Below, piece after piece: positions 1-8,004 of a stretch of 64,000 bases of DNA. Source of the stretch: an uncultured Bacteroidales bacterium (GTDB lineage Bacteria > Bacteroidota > Bacteroidia > Bacteroidales > UBA932); NCBI GenBank assembly GCA_946403855.1, contig CAMJBH010000004.1, forward strand, positions 1 to 64,000, in the 5' to 3' direction. The first letter of the stretch is position 1. Every line of letters begins with the position of its first letter. A program made the translations under genes and the position numbers. Under the pieces are notes generated by a model. The model had not been told where the DNA came from and ran no database searches. It saw only the letters and a program-made list of their open reading frames with translations.

Positions 1-77
1 TCGCGTTTGTCTCTGTCATCTGGCAGGTATTGAAGGCGGCAAAGACGAATCCGGCTAAAGAATTGAAAAAGGAATAA
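1..77 (+). CDS. C-terminus of a probable MacB/FtsX-type ABC transporter permease (5' partial)
   Basis: The window opens inside an open frame starting at base 3 and ending with TAA at 75-77. The 24 visible residues begin AFVSVIWQVLKAAKTN and end PAKELKKE. A last transmembrane segment followed by a cytoplasmic W-Q-x-x-K-A-A-x-x-N-P-x-x-x-L tail is the usual ending of MacB/FtsX-family permeases. Assignment to that family is inference from this tail only; any membrane protein with a similar end is possible. Confidence 0.5.
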   Translation, partial: AFVSVIWQVLKAAKTNPAKELKKE

Positions 78-96
78 TTGCGCCGACAGCCACCCG

Positions 97-1275
97 CTAG
101 CGTCTCAAAGATTTAGAAGCCAGAGAGACTCTGAGCTTGAATGTATTACGCCCTTTGTAGTAGAACAGGTTAAGGGTCGCACTGTTGTTGTCGAAATAAA
201 TAGTGTTCAAGAACCTGTCGCGTCGGGTATTCTTGCACACAGGTTCGCACCATACTAAAGAATATTCGCCAGTGGATTTGGAGTATGAGCACACCACCGT
301 ATATCCCCTGATATCAAAAAGTGCGGCATTGTAGCCCTTACCATACTCCTTCCGGGCCTTGCTATAGGCCTTGACAATCGAAGACTCTTTATCCAGCACG
401 CCGAATGTGAGCCTGGTTGCCGATGTCTGCGCATTAGGATTACGCTCAAGCCACCAGTTGATGGCATTGTCCGTAAGCAAATCAGCTTCTGCAATCTGGA
501 CAAGGGAAGGATTCTCTTTAAGACGGGAGCACAGCCACACGACCTCAGCACTTCTTTCCAGGCCCGCCATCTCCTCGGGGCACTGCCCCTCTATTCTGTA
601 TAATTCGCCTTCTCCCCTCTCCAGAGGCTTTCCATAGAACATAACTTGATGTGTTATGTCATCTTGCGGAGAATATAAAAGCTCCACATATTCAGAATCG
701 CCATTGAGATATGCGAAATGCAAATAATTCCTCCCGCCCAAAGGAGCAAGCAGCTCCACCGGCTGAAGCAACTGAGGTTTCTGACCGGCATCCTGCAGGG
801 TATAATGCGATATGTGGCGCGACTACTCCAATGAACCATCCGGAGAAAGAATCCGCAGCGACAGGTCCTCACCCAAAGCCAGGATATGTTCTACATTGTC
901 TTTCTTCCATCCAACCGCAGCGGCACACTCGCCAGCCGTTGCAGCAGCTTGAGCAGGGGAAATAGTGCTGGTATTGTGAACCCGGATGCGTTCTTCGGCC
1001 AGAGGCAGGAAATACGATTCAGGATGCTCCTTACGGAAGTTAAGCACCCCGGCCGCATCTTCTGGATCCAATGCGAAGAAAAACAGCGAATCCCTCAAGC
1101 GTATGACCTTCGGGGCATATACTGAAGAAGGATACTTCTTTAAGAACTTCTCCGCATTCTTGACAGTAGGCTTTTTGACCGTTTTTGCGTACAGCGAAGT
1201 CTCGGCCTTGGTCTGTGCTCCCGCAACCAGAGGCAGCGCAATCAATGCCAAAGCTGTTAAAAAACTTTTCATCAT
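97..1275 (-). pseudogene. Hypothetical exported protein interrupted by an in-frame TAG
   Basis: Two stretches in the same frame (1275 to 826 and 822 to 97) are separated by a single TAG at 823-825. The first part starts with a signal peptide (MKSFLTALALIALPLVAGAQ; ATG at 1275 or 1272) and runs about 150 residues. It ends ILSPDGSLE just before the stop. The frame stays open after the stop (SRHISHYTLQDAGQKPQ) and continues for about 240 residues with natural-looking composition, giving about 392 codons in all. The last part (KGYNAALFDIRGYTVVCSYS) reads like a beta-rich repeat domain, but I recognise no family. The likeliest reading is one gene inactivated by a nonsense mutation. Two separate genes are less likely because there is no good start close to the break. 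A sequencing error is also possible. Confidence 0.65.
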
Positions 1276-1335
1276 TCAATTATAATGTCCGCAAAAAACA
1301 GACAAAAGATGCAGGGAAGCCGTCAGCGACCCGCC

Positions 1336-1872
1336 TTATTTCTCTTTAGGATGAATCTTCTTGTAGAATTTGACGCTCGACGCTATTGCGCCAAGGTCTG
1401 ACCGCGGAATATAAGTAGCACGCACATAGCCTTCTTTCTCTATGCAGAACTCGAGACTGCGGGAAAGGAGCAACTTGCGGCTTACGACTTTTACCTTCTC
1501 CAGGTTGCCGTTCGGGATAAGCGGAGCAAAACAGGCGTCAATCTCTGTGGTAGTTCCCGGCTCGCTCTTGGCCATTTCCTTCAGCTTATCGAGCGACTCC
1601 ATGGCCTCTTCCAGTGTGTTTCCGAGAGGGATAAAGAGCCTGGTAATCGGATCGACGTCAATCTGAACAATCTCTGTACCTATTCCCATTGTACCTACAG
1701 ACAGGTAGTATGTTTTCTGTCCGTCGATGGGCATGGAAAACACATCCAGCTGAACGTTCCCGTTGTCTGCTTCAACCTGGGCGATTTCTACCATTTCAGT
1801 AAGCCTGGGGTCCTGGGCAAAGCTGCTTAAAGACAAAGTCAAGGCTAATAGGAAAACAAGAATCTTTTTCAT
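1336..1872 (-). CDS. Small exported protein of unknown function
   Basis: 178 aa. A clear signal peptide (residues 1-19, MKKILVFLLALTLSLSSFAQ) predicts export to the periplasm. The mature part is about 160 residues, soluble, with no cysteine pair in a recognised motif and no repeats; I cannot place it in a family. It lies 11 bp downstream of the FmdE-family gene on the same strand and 60 bp upstream of the interrupted gene at 97-1275. It may therefore be the distal part of the hyp-type operon or simply read through from it. Confidence 0.8.
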   Translation of the reverse strand: MKKILVFLLALTLSLSSFAQDPRLTEMVEIAQVEADNGNVQLDVFSMPIDGQKTYYLSVGTMGIGTEIVQIDVDPITRLFIPLGNTLEEAMESLDKLKEMAKSEPGTTTEIDACFAPLIPNGNLEKVKVVSRKLLLSRSLEFCIEKEGYVRATYIPRSDLGAIASSVKFYKKIHPKEK

Positions 1873-1883
1873 AATCGTAATCG

Positions 1884-2435
1884 TTATTTGGCAAATATAG
1901 TAAAAATCTTATTTCTGTCCCATTCGGCCCAGTATTTTATGGCCAGCCTCCTGATGTAGTCCCAATACTCTCGGCTGTGGCCAAACTGCTCCACTCCCCT
2001 CTTGATATCTTCGGCAACGGCGGTTTCATACTCGGGCTTAAGCGCTGAACCAACATTCATGCCATGGCAGGAGAATACGGCTTCTGCACGTTTTTCAGGG
2101 CTGTCGCTCACATTGAAAAGGCCGTGCCCGACAGTGGCTCCGGTGCTGATCTGGAGCCCGTCGTTGAGGCAACTCACAGGAGGCTCGCTTCCGGCAAACG
2201 AGAGCACCTGGACGTGTCCCCCAAGTCCTTGTTGTTCAAAGTATTCGAGCACTCGCAGACCCATCTTGGCGCCTAGAGTAGAATATATGCCCAGATGCCC
2301 GTGGATTTCATTTGTCATCACCACAAGCTGCCACTCCCGGATGCCGAAGCGACTAATAGTATCAGAGGCAATTTGACTAACGTCATCGGCATATAAACTT
2401 GCCGGCAGTTCGAATGATTTTAAAACAGATGCCAT
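1884..2435 (-). CDS. FmdE-family protein
   Basis: 183 aa, no signal peptide, probably cytoplasmic. The segment IHGHLGIYSTLGAKMG (about residues 44-59), followed by a P-V-S-C-L-N-D-G-L-Q-x-S-T-G-A-T motif (about 105-120), is the hallmark of the FmdE family. The family is named after a gene of the methanogen formylmethanofuran dehydrogenase operon, but most members sit outside methanogenesis and have no settled function. The His and Cys residues in these motifs are likely metal ligands. It follows the membrane protein at 2499-3590 after a 63-bp gap containing a strong hairpin. With hypA and hypB in the same run, a metal-related role is reasonable, but the substrate is unknown. Confidence 0.82.
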   Translation of the reverse strand: MASVLKSFELPASLYADDVSQIASDTISRFGIREWQLVVMTNEIHGHLGIYSTLGAKMGLRVLEYFEQQGLGGHVQVLSFAGSEPPVSCLNDGLQISTGATVGHGLFNVSDSPEKRAEAVFSCHGMNVGSALKPEYETAVAEDIKRGVEQFGHSREYWDYIRRLAIKYWAEWDRNKIFTIFAK

Positions 2436-2450
2436 ACTTTTCTTTTACTG

Positions 2451-2480
2451 CAAAGGCCGGTCCAAAAGGGCCGGCCTTTG
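2451..2480. other. Perfect stem-loop between two genes of the hyp-type operon
   Basis: The arms CAAAGGCCGG and CCGGCCTTTG enclose a short loop, with further TCC/GGG pairing inside. It lies in the 63-bp gap between the stop at 2499 and the start at 2435. No T-run follows on the minus strand (the next bases are CAGTAAAAG), so it is not a canonical intrinsic terminator. It may be a processing or mRNA-stability element that changes the level of the distal gene. Confidence 0.6.
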
Positions 2481-2498
2481 ATCTAGGAGTGTCAAATA

Positions 2499-3590
2499 TT
2501 AGCTCATATCGGCACGTGCCAGAGCATCCTTGTAGTACTTCTGGTTCACGAATACATCTTCCTTATAAGGATTGATGCCACGCTTCTTGGACTGTACAAT
2601 GATGTAGCACAGAGCAACAGCGTTGGTGATCAGTGCAAGGGCGCTGATGACAGTCATAGCCGTAGGATTTGCAGCAACGGTATCTACTGTTGTACCGACA
2701 GTTGCAGCCTCACCGCCTGCAGCGGCATAAATCTGCTCGATGGTTGCCATTCCTTCAGGATACTGGACGGGCAGGGTAACCCAGTTGAACTTGTGGAATC
2801 CGTCCTTGAAAACTTCCTGGAACAGAGGGAACACCTGAGCGAACATGCACCAGATTGCCAGGGTGTTTGCACGGTTCTGAATCCAGCCTCCGCGGTTCCA
2901 GAGAAGAGCTGCGATGGTAGGAGCGAGAAGCAGTGCGATACCGCAATACCAGCTGTGGGTAGGCAGGCAGTTGTAGGTATAGGCGAAATTCCAGATGTCA
3001 TAGACAACGATGTAAACCCAGGTCATGTCGGCCCAGATCATATCTTTCTTGTCCTTGGACGGGAACACGTTCCACCATGCGGTCATACAGAAGATGTTGA
3101 GAATGCCGGCAATTCCGTTCATGACGTTGTGCCAGCCGCCATAGAGCCACACACCTTCGCTGGAGAGCCACCACTTGTTCCATCCCATGAAAGCGGACTC
3201 GAAGTCGGAAACGACTGCGATAAGGATGTTGATAGCCACGATGATGAAGGGGAAAGGCTTGAACCAGTGCTTTGCACCGATGCCCCATTTGTATTTGATC
3301 ATCATGAAGCCGATACATCCGGTGAGGGCGGCATAAAGTTTGGCATAATGGAACCAGCCGTTCATGTACAAATGGGTCTGGTTCTTGAGTGCCCATTCAG
3401 CTCCAGAGGCTGCTCCGATGGCGATTGCCACGAAATAGGCTGTCAGAGCGAGAGGAATGGCGAAAAACATGATGCAGCCGCCCGCCTTGGTGCGACGTGC
3501 AAATTCATTAAGAAGAATGAGCCCGGCAAGGACTACCAGGAGCATTCCCCACTGTGCAAGGGCATTAGCCCCATAAACTTGAAAAAACAT
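2499..3590 (-). CDS. Multi-pass membrane protein, DUF5692-like
   Basis: 363 aa with about nine hydrophobic segments rich in Trp and aromatic residues; the last, near residues 308-333, follows an Ala/Thr-rich stretch. The C-terminus (INPYKEDVFVNQKYYKDALA) is hydrophilic. It resembles the uncharacterised DUF5692 group of bacterial membrane proteins; I make that match from memory of the family and cannot verify it here. No transporter or enzyme signature is visible. It lies 32 bp after hypA in the hyp-type operon. A role as membrane anchor or transporter for the soluble flavoprotein is an inference from context. Confidence 0.75.
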   Translation of the reverse strand: MFFQVYGANALAQWGMLLVVLAGLILLNEFARRTKAGGCIMFFAIPLALTAYFVAIAIGAASGAEWALKNQTHLYMNGWFHYAKLYAALTGCIGFMMIKYKWGIGAKHWFKPFPFIIVAINILIAVVSDFESAFMGWNKWWLSSEGVWLYGGWHNVMNGIAGILNIFCMTAWWNVFPSKDKKDMIWADMTWVYIVVYDIWNFAYTYNCLPTHSWYCGIALLLAPTIAALLWNRGGWIQNRANTLAIWCMFAQVFPLFQEVFKDGFHKFNWVTLPVQYPEGMATIEQIYAAAGGEAATVGTTVDTVAANPTAMTVISALALITNAVALCYIIVQSKKRGINPYKEDVFVNQKYYKDALARADMS

Positions 3591-3622
3591 ACAAAAAGAT
3601 AATTAGTTATTAATGATAGTAA

Positions 3623-3973
3623 TTAGTCGTCAGGTACTTCTATTTCCTTGATTTCCACCTCGTTGCCGCGCAGAAGGTAGGTATGTTCGCTACCGCAGAA
3701 AGGACAGATTTTGCCATGTGCCACGGTAGGATACTCCTGTCCGCACTCTTCACAGTAACTTACCGCAGGGAGGGTGTTTATCTTCAATTCACATCCCTTG
3801 AGCAGTTCTTCCTTGTCGGCGGCCCAGCGCCAGCAGTCGGTGAGATATTCAGGAACTATTGTAGAGACCTCGCCAATGTTCATAACCACGCCGGAAACGT
3901 GTCCGACGTGGTTGTTAGCTGCGGCCTCTTTAACATCGCGGATAATGTAAAAGACTATCCCCAGTTCGTGCAT
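3623..3973 (-). CDS. hypA: Nickel metallochaperone HypA
   Basis: 116 aa, the usual HypA length. It begins MHELG; in this family the N-terminal amine, His2 and Glu3 form the nickel site. A zinc-ribbon is made by two CxxC pairs, Cys74/Cys77 (YCEECG) and Cys90/Cys93 (CPFCGS). HypA normally delivers nickel to [NiFe]-hydrogenase together with HypB, and in some bacteria to urease. It lies 7 bp after the 941-aa flavoprotein gene and 32 bp before the membrane protein gene. No hydrogenase or urease subunit is present in this window, so the client enzyme is unknown. Confidence 0.93.
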   Translation of the reverse strand: MHELGIVFYIIRDVKEAAANNHVGHVSGVVMNIGEVSTIVPEYLTDCWRWAADKEELLKGCELKINTLPAVSYCEECGQEYPTVAHGKICPFCGSEHTYLLRGNEVEIKEIEVPDD

Positions 3974-3980
3974 TGATACC

Positions 3981-6806
3981 TTATTTCTTCTTGAACAGGA
4001 TCTTGCCGGTACGCTTGATCATGTACGGCAGTATTCCGCTGAACTTGTCTTCGGAGGTGCGCATGATGCTGGCGTCAGGGTGCACGCGGTATAGGTGGAT
4101 TGCGTCGAAGCCGCACTTGGTGGTGCAGACGCCGCAGCCGATGCACTTGTTCTCATCGACCACGGAAGCGCCACAGCCAAGGCAACGTGCCGTTTCTTTG
4201 CGCACCTGCTCTTCCGTGAGCGTGCCGTGGTATTCGGCGAACTTGTTCTGAGGCTTGTAGTCCTCCGGGGCCTGGCGGGAGCTGTTGTCATAGCTCTCGA
4301 CGGCTATAACCTTCTTGTTCAGCTCAATGAAGTCTCTGCGGTTGCGTCCGATAGTCATGTGTCCATGCTGGACGAAACGATGCAGGGATTCCGCTGCCTC
4401 CTTTCCGGCAGCAATGGCGTCGATGGCAAACTTGGGACCTGTGAAGCAATCTCCTCCGACAAAAATATCGGGCTCAGCGGTTTGATATGTAAGCTTGTCC
4501 GCCACAGGGTAAACACCGCGGAAGAATTCCACCTTGGTGTCCTTGAGGAGGTCTTTGAGCTCTACTGTCTGGCCGATAGCGAAGATAACGAGGTCGGCAT
4601 CCAGGGTTATGAGCTGGCTCTCATCGTATTCGGGAGCGAATTTATGCTCTGCGTTGAAAACGGAGGTGCACTTCTTGAACACAATGCCGGTGACTTTGTC
4701 CGTGCCAAGCACTTCCTTGGGGCCCCAGCCGGGATTCAGTACCACACCGTCTTCGCGGGCCTCCGTACGTTCTTCAAGAGAAGCGGGCATGATGTCCTCC
4801 GTCTCGAGGGAAAGCATTGTGACTTCGGAAGCGCCGCTGCGCATGGCGACACGCGCTGCATCGATGGCCACATTGCCGCCGCCGACTACCACGACCTTGC
4901 CGGAGACTTTAACGTCGCCGCAGTTGGCCTTGTGCAGGAAGTCGATGGCAGTTGTGGTGCCTTCAAGAGTTTCTCCGGGGATGCCGGGCAGGCGTCCGCC
5001 CTGGCAGCCGATAGCGACGTAGAAGCCTTTGTAGCCCTGTTCGCGGAGCTGGGCGATGGTGACGTCCTTGCCCACTTCCACTCCTGTGCGGATTTCCACG
5101 CCGATTTCTTTCATGATGTCTATTTCCGCCTTCAGGACATCCTTTCCGAGTTTATAGGAAGGAATACCGTAACGGAGCATACCGCCGGGCTCCTGGCTCT
5201 TTTCAAACACAGTGGGCTTATAACCCATCGTAGCCAGGTAGTTTGCGCAGCTGAGACCGGCAGGGCCGGCGCCGATAATAGCGATCTTTTCTTCCCAGCG
5301 CTCCTTGACGTTGGAACAAATGTTCACCTCGGGGACGAAACGGGTTTCTGCCTTCAGGTCACGCTCTGCGATGAACTTCTTGACGGCATCGATGGCAATA
5401 GGCTGGTCGATGGTTCCGCGGGTGCATGCATCTTCGCAGCGACGGTTACAGACACGGCCGCATACTGCGGGGAAAGGATTCTCGCGCTTGATAAGCTCCA
5501 GAGCCTCAGTGTATTTGCCTTCTGCCGCCTTCTTCAGATAGCCCTGTACGGCAATATGGGCCGGACAGGCTGTCTTGCACGGCGATGTTCCGGTTTCATA
5601 GCAGTTGATGCGGTTCTTGTCGCGATAGTCTTCCGTCCATTTCTCCGGGCCCCACTTTGTGGCGTCAGGCAGTTCATGCTTGGGATACTGAACAGGACCA
5701 TTTTTGGTGCAAAGCTTCTGGCCGAGCTTGACTGCTCCGGCGGGACAGTATTCGACGCAGCGGCCGCAGGCAACGCAGTTCTTGGGATCTACCTTGGCAA
5801 CATAAGCGCTGCGGGACATGTTCGGCGTATTGAACAGCTGGGATGTACGCAGGGCGTTGCAGATCTTGACGTTGCAGTTGCAAATTGCAAAAATCTTCCC
5901 GTCGCCGTCGATATTCGTAATCTGGTGAACGAAACCATGGTCTTCCGCTTTCTTGAGGATGGCCATGCACTCGTCATATGTAATATAGTGACCGCGTCCC
6001 GTTTCATTGAGGTATTCGGCCATGTCTCCGACGCCGATGCACCAGTCATGATAATCGTCGGCGCAGCCTTCGTCCAAGAGTTTACGTCCGATACGGCAGG
6101 AACATATGCCAACGGCCAGATGGCCTTCATAGCGCTTGAGCCAATAGGATATATGCTCTATGTCGATGGACTGGTTTTCCATTGAGATGGCCTTTTCCAC
6201 GGGTATTACGTGCATGCCGATACCGGAGCCGCCCATGGGCACCATCGGGGTGATTTTTTCCAGAGGTAGGAAGGTCATGCGCTCAAAGAACATACCCAGT
6301 TCAGGGTGCTTCTTCATGAGCTCCTCGTTCATATTGGTGTACTCGGCACTGCCCGGGACAAACATGGGAACCCAGTACACGCGGTCCTTACGTTCGTAGG
6401 TGGCACCAGCGACAGGACCGTCCTTGGTGTATTTGTCGCCGTAATCGTACTCCATCACACCCATGCGGGCCATGAGGTCCAGCAAATCGTCAAAGCCCTC
6501 CTCTGTAGAGGCATAGTGCTTCTGCCGGTTCATCTGGTGCAGCTGGTCGTAGGTCCAGTGCTTGCGTACCTTGAGCGGATTGCCGGGAAGCATGTCAAGC
6601 ATAAGGTCCAGTGCGGCTTCGCGGGTGATGGGGTCCATCTCGTCTTCAAAAATGCAGGCCAGGCCCCAGTATTCGGGGGCCTCGGTGGTCATCTTGATCT
6701 TACCGGGGATACGGTCTGTGACGTGACGGACAAGCTTAATGAGCTTAGGGTTAGGGTTTTTGTCTCCAAAATGTTTTGGGACAAACTTTCTGGACATTTC
6801 AGGCAT
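3981..6806 (-). CDS. Fused iron-sulfur / GltD-like FAD-NAD(P)H oxidoreductase
   Basis: 941 aa, no signal peptide. Residues 1-230 hold a Met/charged region with no family I recognise. Residues about 234-316 carry a Cys-rich block (GICSCRIG, then later ICNCNVKIC). A ferredoxin motif NCVACGRCVEYCP lies near 344-355. Residues about 405-465 match the Fe-S domain at the start of glutamate synthase small subunit and dihydropyrimidine dehydrogenase (CKTACP, CGRVCNRRCEDAC). The FAD site IAIIGAGPAGLSCANYL is near 508-524 and the NAD(P) site VVVVGGGNVAIDAA near 635. A C-terminal ferredoxin motif CIGCGVCTTKC lies near 890. The protein looks able to pass electrons between NAD(P)H, FAD and several Fe-S clusters. 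It sits between hypB (12 bp upstream) and hypA (7 bp downstream), an unusual place for a GltD-like protein. The electron acceptor is unknown. Confidence 0.85.
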   Translation of the reverse strand: MPEMSRKFVPKHFGDKNPNPKLIKLVRHVTDRIPGKIKMTTEAPEYWGLACIFEDEMDPITREAALDLMLDMLPGNPLKVRKHWTYDQLHQMNRQKHYASTEEGFDDLLDLMARMGVMEYDYGDKYTKDGPVAGATYERKDRVYWVPMFVPGSAEYTNMNEELMKKHPELGMFFERMTFLPLEKITPMVPMGGSGIGMHVIPVEKAISMENQSIDIEHISYWLKRYEGHLAVGICSCRIGRKLLDEGCADDYHDWCIGVGDMAEYLNETGRGHYITYDECMAILKKAEDHGFVHQITNIDGDGKIFAICNCNVKICNALRTSQLFNTPNMSRSAYVAKVDPKNCVACGRCVEYCPAGAVKLGQKLCTKNGPVQYPKHELPDATKWGPEKWTEDYRDKNRINCYETGTSPCKTACPAHIAVQGYLKKAAEGKYTEALELIKRENPFPAVCGRVCNRRCEDACTRGTIDQPIAIDAVKKFIAERDLKAETRFVPEVNICSNVKERWEEKIAIIGAGPAGLSCANYLATMGYKPTVFEKSQEPGGMLRYGIPSYKLGKDVLKAEIDIMKEIGVEIRTGVEVGKDVTIAQLREQGYKGFYVAIGCQGGRLPGIPGETLEGTTTAIDFLHKANCGDVKVSGKVVVVGGGNVAIDAARVAMRSGASEVTMLSLETEDIMPASLEERTEAREDGVVLNPGWGPKEVLGTDKVTGIVFKKCTSVFNAEHKFAPEYDESQLITLDADLVIFAIGQTVELKDLLKDTKVEFFRGVYPVADKLTYQTAEPDIFVGGDCFTGPKFAIDAIAAGKEAAESLHRFVQHGHMTIGRNRRDFIELNKKVIAVESYDNSSRQAPEDYKPQNKFAEYHGTLTEEQVRKETARCLGCGASVVDENKCIGCGVCTTKCGFDAIHLYRVHPDASIMRTSEDKFSGILPYMIKRTGKILFKKK

Positions 6807-6818
6807 AACTATGTGGCT

Positions 6819-7490
6819 CTATTGTTTCCAGTTTCTGACTTCGTTCAGCAGCCAAGATGCGAATACGTCCACACCTTCTCCGGTGCGGGCGCAGATAGGT
6901 ATCACTACGGCCTTGGGATTGCGCATACGCACGTATTCGCGGCACTTTTCGAGATCGAAATCAAAATAGGGCATGACGTCCGTCTTGTTGACTATCACAA
7001 CGTCGCAGACGGAGAACATGAGTGGATATTTCAGCGGTTTGTCGTCTCCTTCCGGGACAGACAGGATCATGGCGTTGCGTACGGCTCCGGTGTCGAATTC
7101 TGCTGGGCACACCAGGTTACCGACGTTCTCAAGTATCACCAGATCCGTTCCGTCCGTGTCCAGGCTGTCAAGGCCCTGACGGGTCATCTCGGCATCTAGG
7201 TGGCACATGCCTCCCGTGTGCAGCTGTATGGACTGGATGCCGGTGGCTTCCTTGATTTTGACAGCATCTACATCACTGTCTATATCGGCCTCCATGACGG
7301 CAATGCGAAGCTTGTCCTTAAGAAGGTTAATAGTTTGTATCAGTGTTGTTGTCTTGCCGCTGCCGGGAGAAGACATAAGGTTCAGCAGGTACAATCCCCT
7401 GCTTTTAAGTTCTCCTCGTAAATTGTCGGCTTGTTTATCGTTGTTCTCGAAGATACTTTTCTTTATCTCGACGATCTTTACTTTTTCCAT
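6819..7490 (-). CDS. hypB: Nickel-insertion GTPase HypB
   Basis: 223 aa. The GTP-binding P-loop SSPGSGKTT is at residues 40-48, ENVGNLVCP at 121-129 and the base-recognition motif NKTD at 168-171. The metal site of the G domain, GGMCHLDA, is at 93-100 (Cys96, His97). It lacks the N-terminal CxxCGC high-affinity nickel motif and the His-rich stretch found in some HypB proteins, so it is the simple form. HypB hydrolyses GTP during nickel transfer with HypA. It is the first hyp gene, 23 bp after the gene at 7514-7948 and 12 bp before the flavoprotein. Confidence 0.94.
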   Translation of the reverse strand: MEKVKIVEIKKSIFENNDKQADNLRGELKSRGLYLLNLMSSPGSGKTTTLIQTINLLKDKLRIAVMEADIDSDVDAVKIKEATGIQSIQLHTGGMCHLDAEMTRQGLDSLDTDGTDLVILENVGNLVCPAEFDTGAVRNAMILSVPEGDDKPLKYPLMFSVCDVVIVNKTDVMPYFDFDLEKCREYVRMRNPKAVVIPICARTGEGVDVFASWLLNEVRNWKQ

Positions 7491-7513
7491 TAATTATGTG
7501 GCGCAGATGTGGT

Positions 7514-7948
7514 TTAGATGTCTTCTATACTCGGTATTACCACCGGCAGTTCAGACTGTGCCCCTGACGACTCTCCAACGGAGAGAATCTGGTACACAAC
7601 ATAGCGTTGCATACCCCTCCAGGGCAGCATCCCATTATATTCCTTGTATCGAAGTTCTACGTTTTTGCCGCTGCAGCGCATAAGGGAATCGGCTACCGCC
7701 TTGTCCACGACTGAGAAGTTGAATTCGTTGGACTGTATGCCGCCACCCTGCTTTGCGCCCTTGAAGCCGGTCTGGATGAGGCGTCCTTCGTAGGTCTTCC
7801 ACACCCAGCCTTTGTACACTATCTGATTGAGTTCTCCGGCCTTTACGCCTTCGCCGAGCACAAAGAAAAACTTAAAATACACAAAACCTGCCGCCGCGAT
7901 AAGCAGAAGGGCGACAATAAAGCTGATGACTTTAGCACTGGTTTTCAT
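7514..7948 (-). CDS. Small membrane-anchored protein of unknown function
   Basis: 144 aa from the ATG at 7948; a GTG three codons further upstream is an alternative start, but the ATG leads straight into a signal-anchor (KVISFIVALLLIAAAGFVYF). The rest is a soluble domain of about 110 residues rich in basic and aromatic residues, ending in an acidic tail. No motif is recognised. It lies 21-28 bp downstream of a TATATTTG box and 23 bp upstream of hypB, so it is probably the first gene of the hyp-type operon. A direct link to nickel is not shown. Confidence 0.75.
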   Translation of the reverse strand: MKTSAKVISFIVALLLIAAAGFVYFKFFFVLGEGVKAGELNQIVYKGWVWKTYEGRLIQTGFKGAKQGGGIQSNEFNFSVVDKAVADSLMRCSGKNVELRYKEYNGMLPWRGMQRYVVYQILSVGESSGAQSELPVVIPSIEDI

Positions 7949-7969
7949 AAGTATCACAAAATAAGCTTA

Positions 7970-7977
7970 CAAATATA
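7970..7977 (-). promoter_or_regulatory. Bacteroidota -7 box, hyp-type operon
   Basis: TATATTTG on the minus strand, matching TAnnTTTG. It lies 21 nt before the ATG at 7948. No convincing TTG box is present 19-20 bp upstream. It is divergent from the plus-strand box at 7989-7996. Confidence 0.55.
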
Positions 7978-7988
7978 ATAATTTGTTT

Positions 7989-7996
7989 TAAATTTG
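7989..7996 (+). promoter_or_regulatory. Bacteroidota -7 box upstream of the O-acyltransferase operon
   Basis: TAAATTTG matches TAnnTTTG and ends 8 nt before the ATG at 8005, so the mRNA is expected to be leaderless or nearly so. No clear -33 TTG is seen. Confidence 0.55.
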
Positions 7997-8004
7997 CCCC
8001 CGAA

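Noticed and set aside
4095..6185. 696-codon open frame on the plus strand opposite the flavoprotein gene
   Set aside because: It is the antisense shadow of a GC-rich gene. Its product has no motif, while the minus strand shows clear Fe-S, FAD and NAD(P) sites over the same bases.
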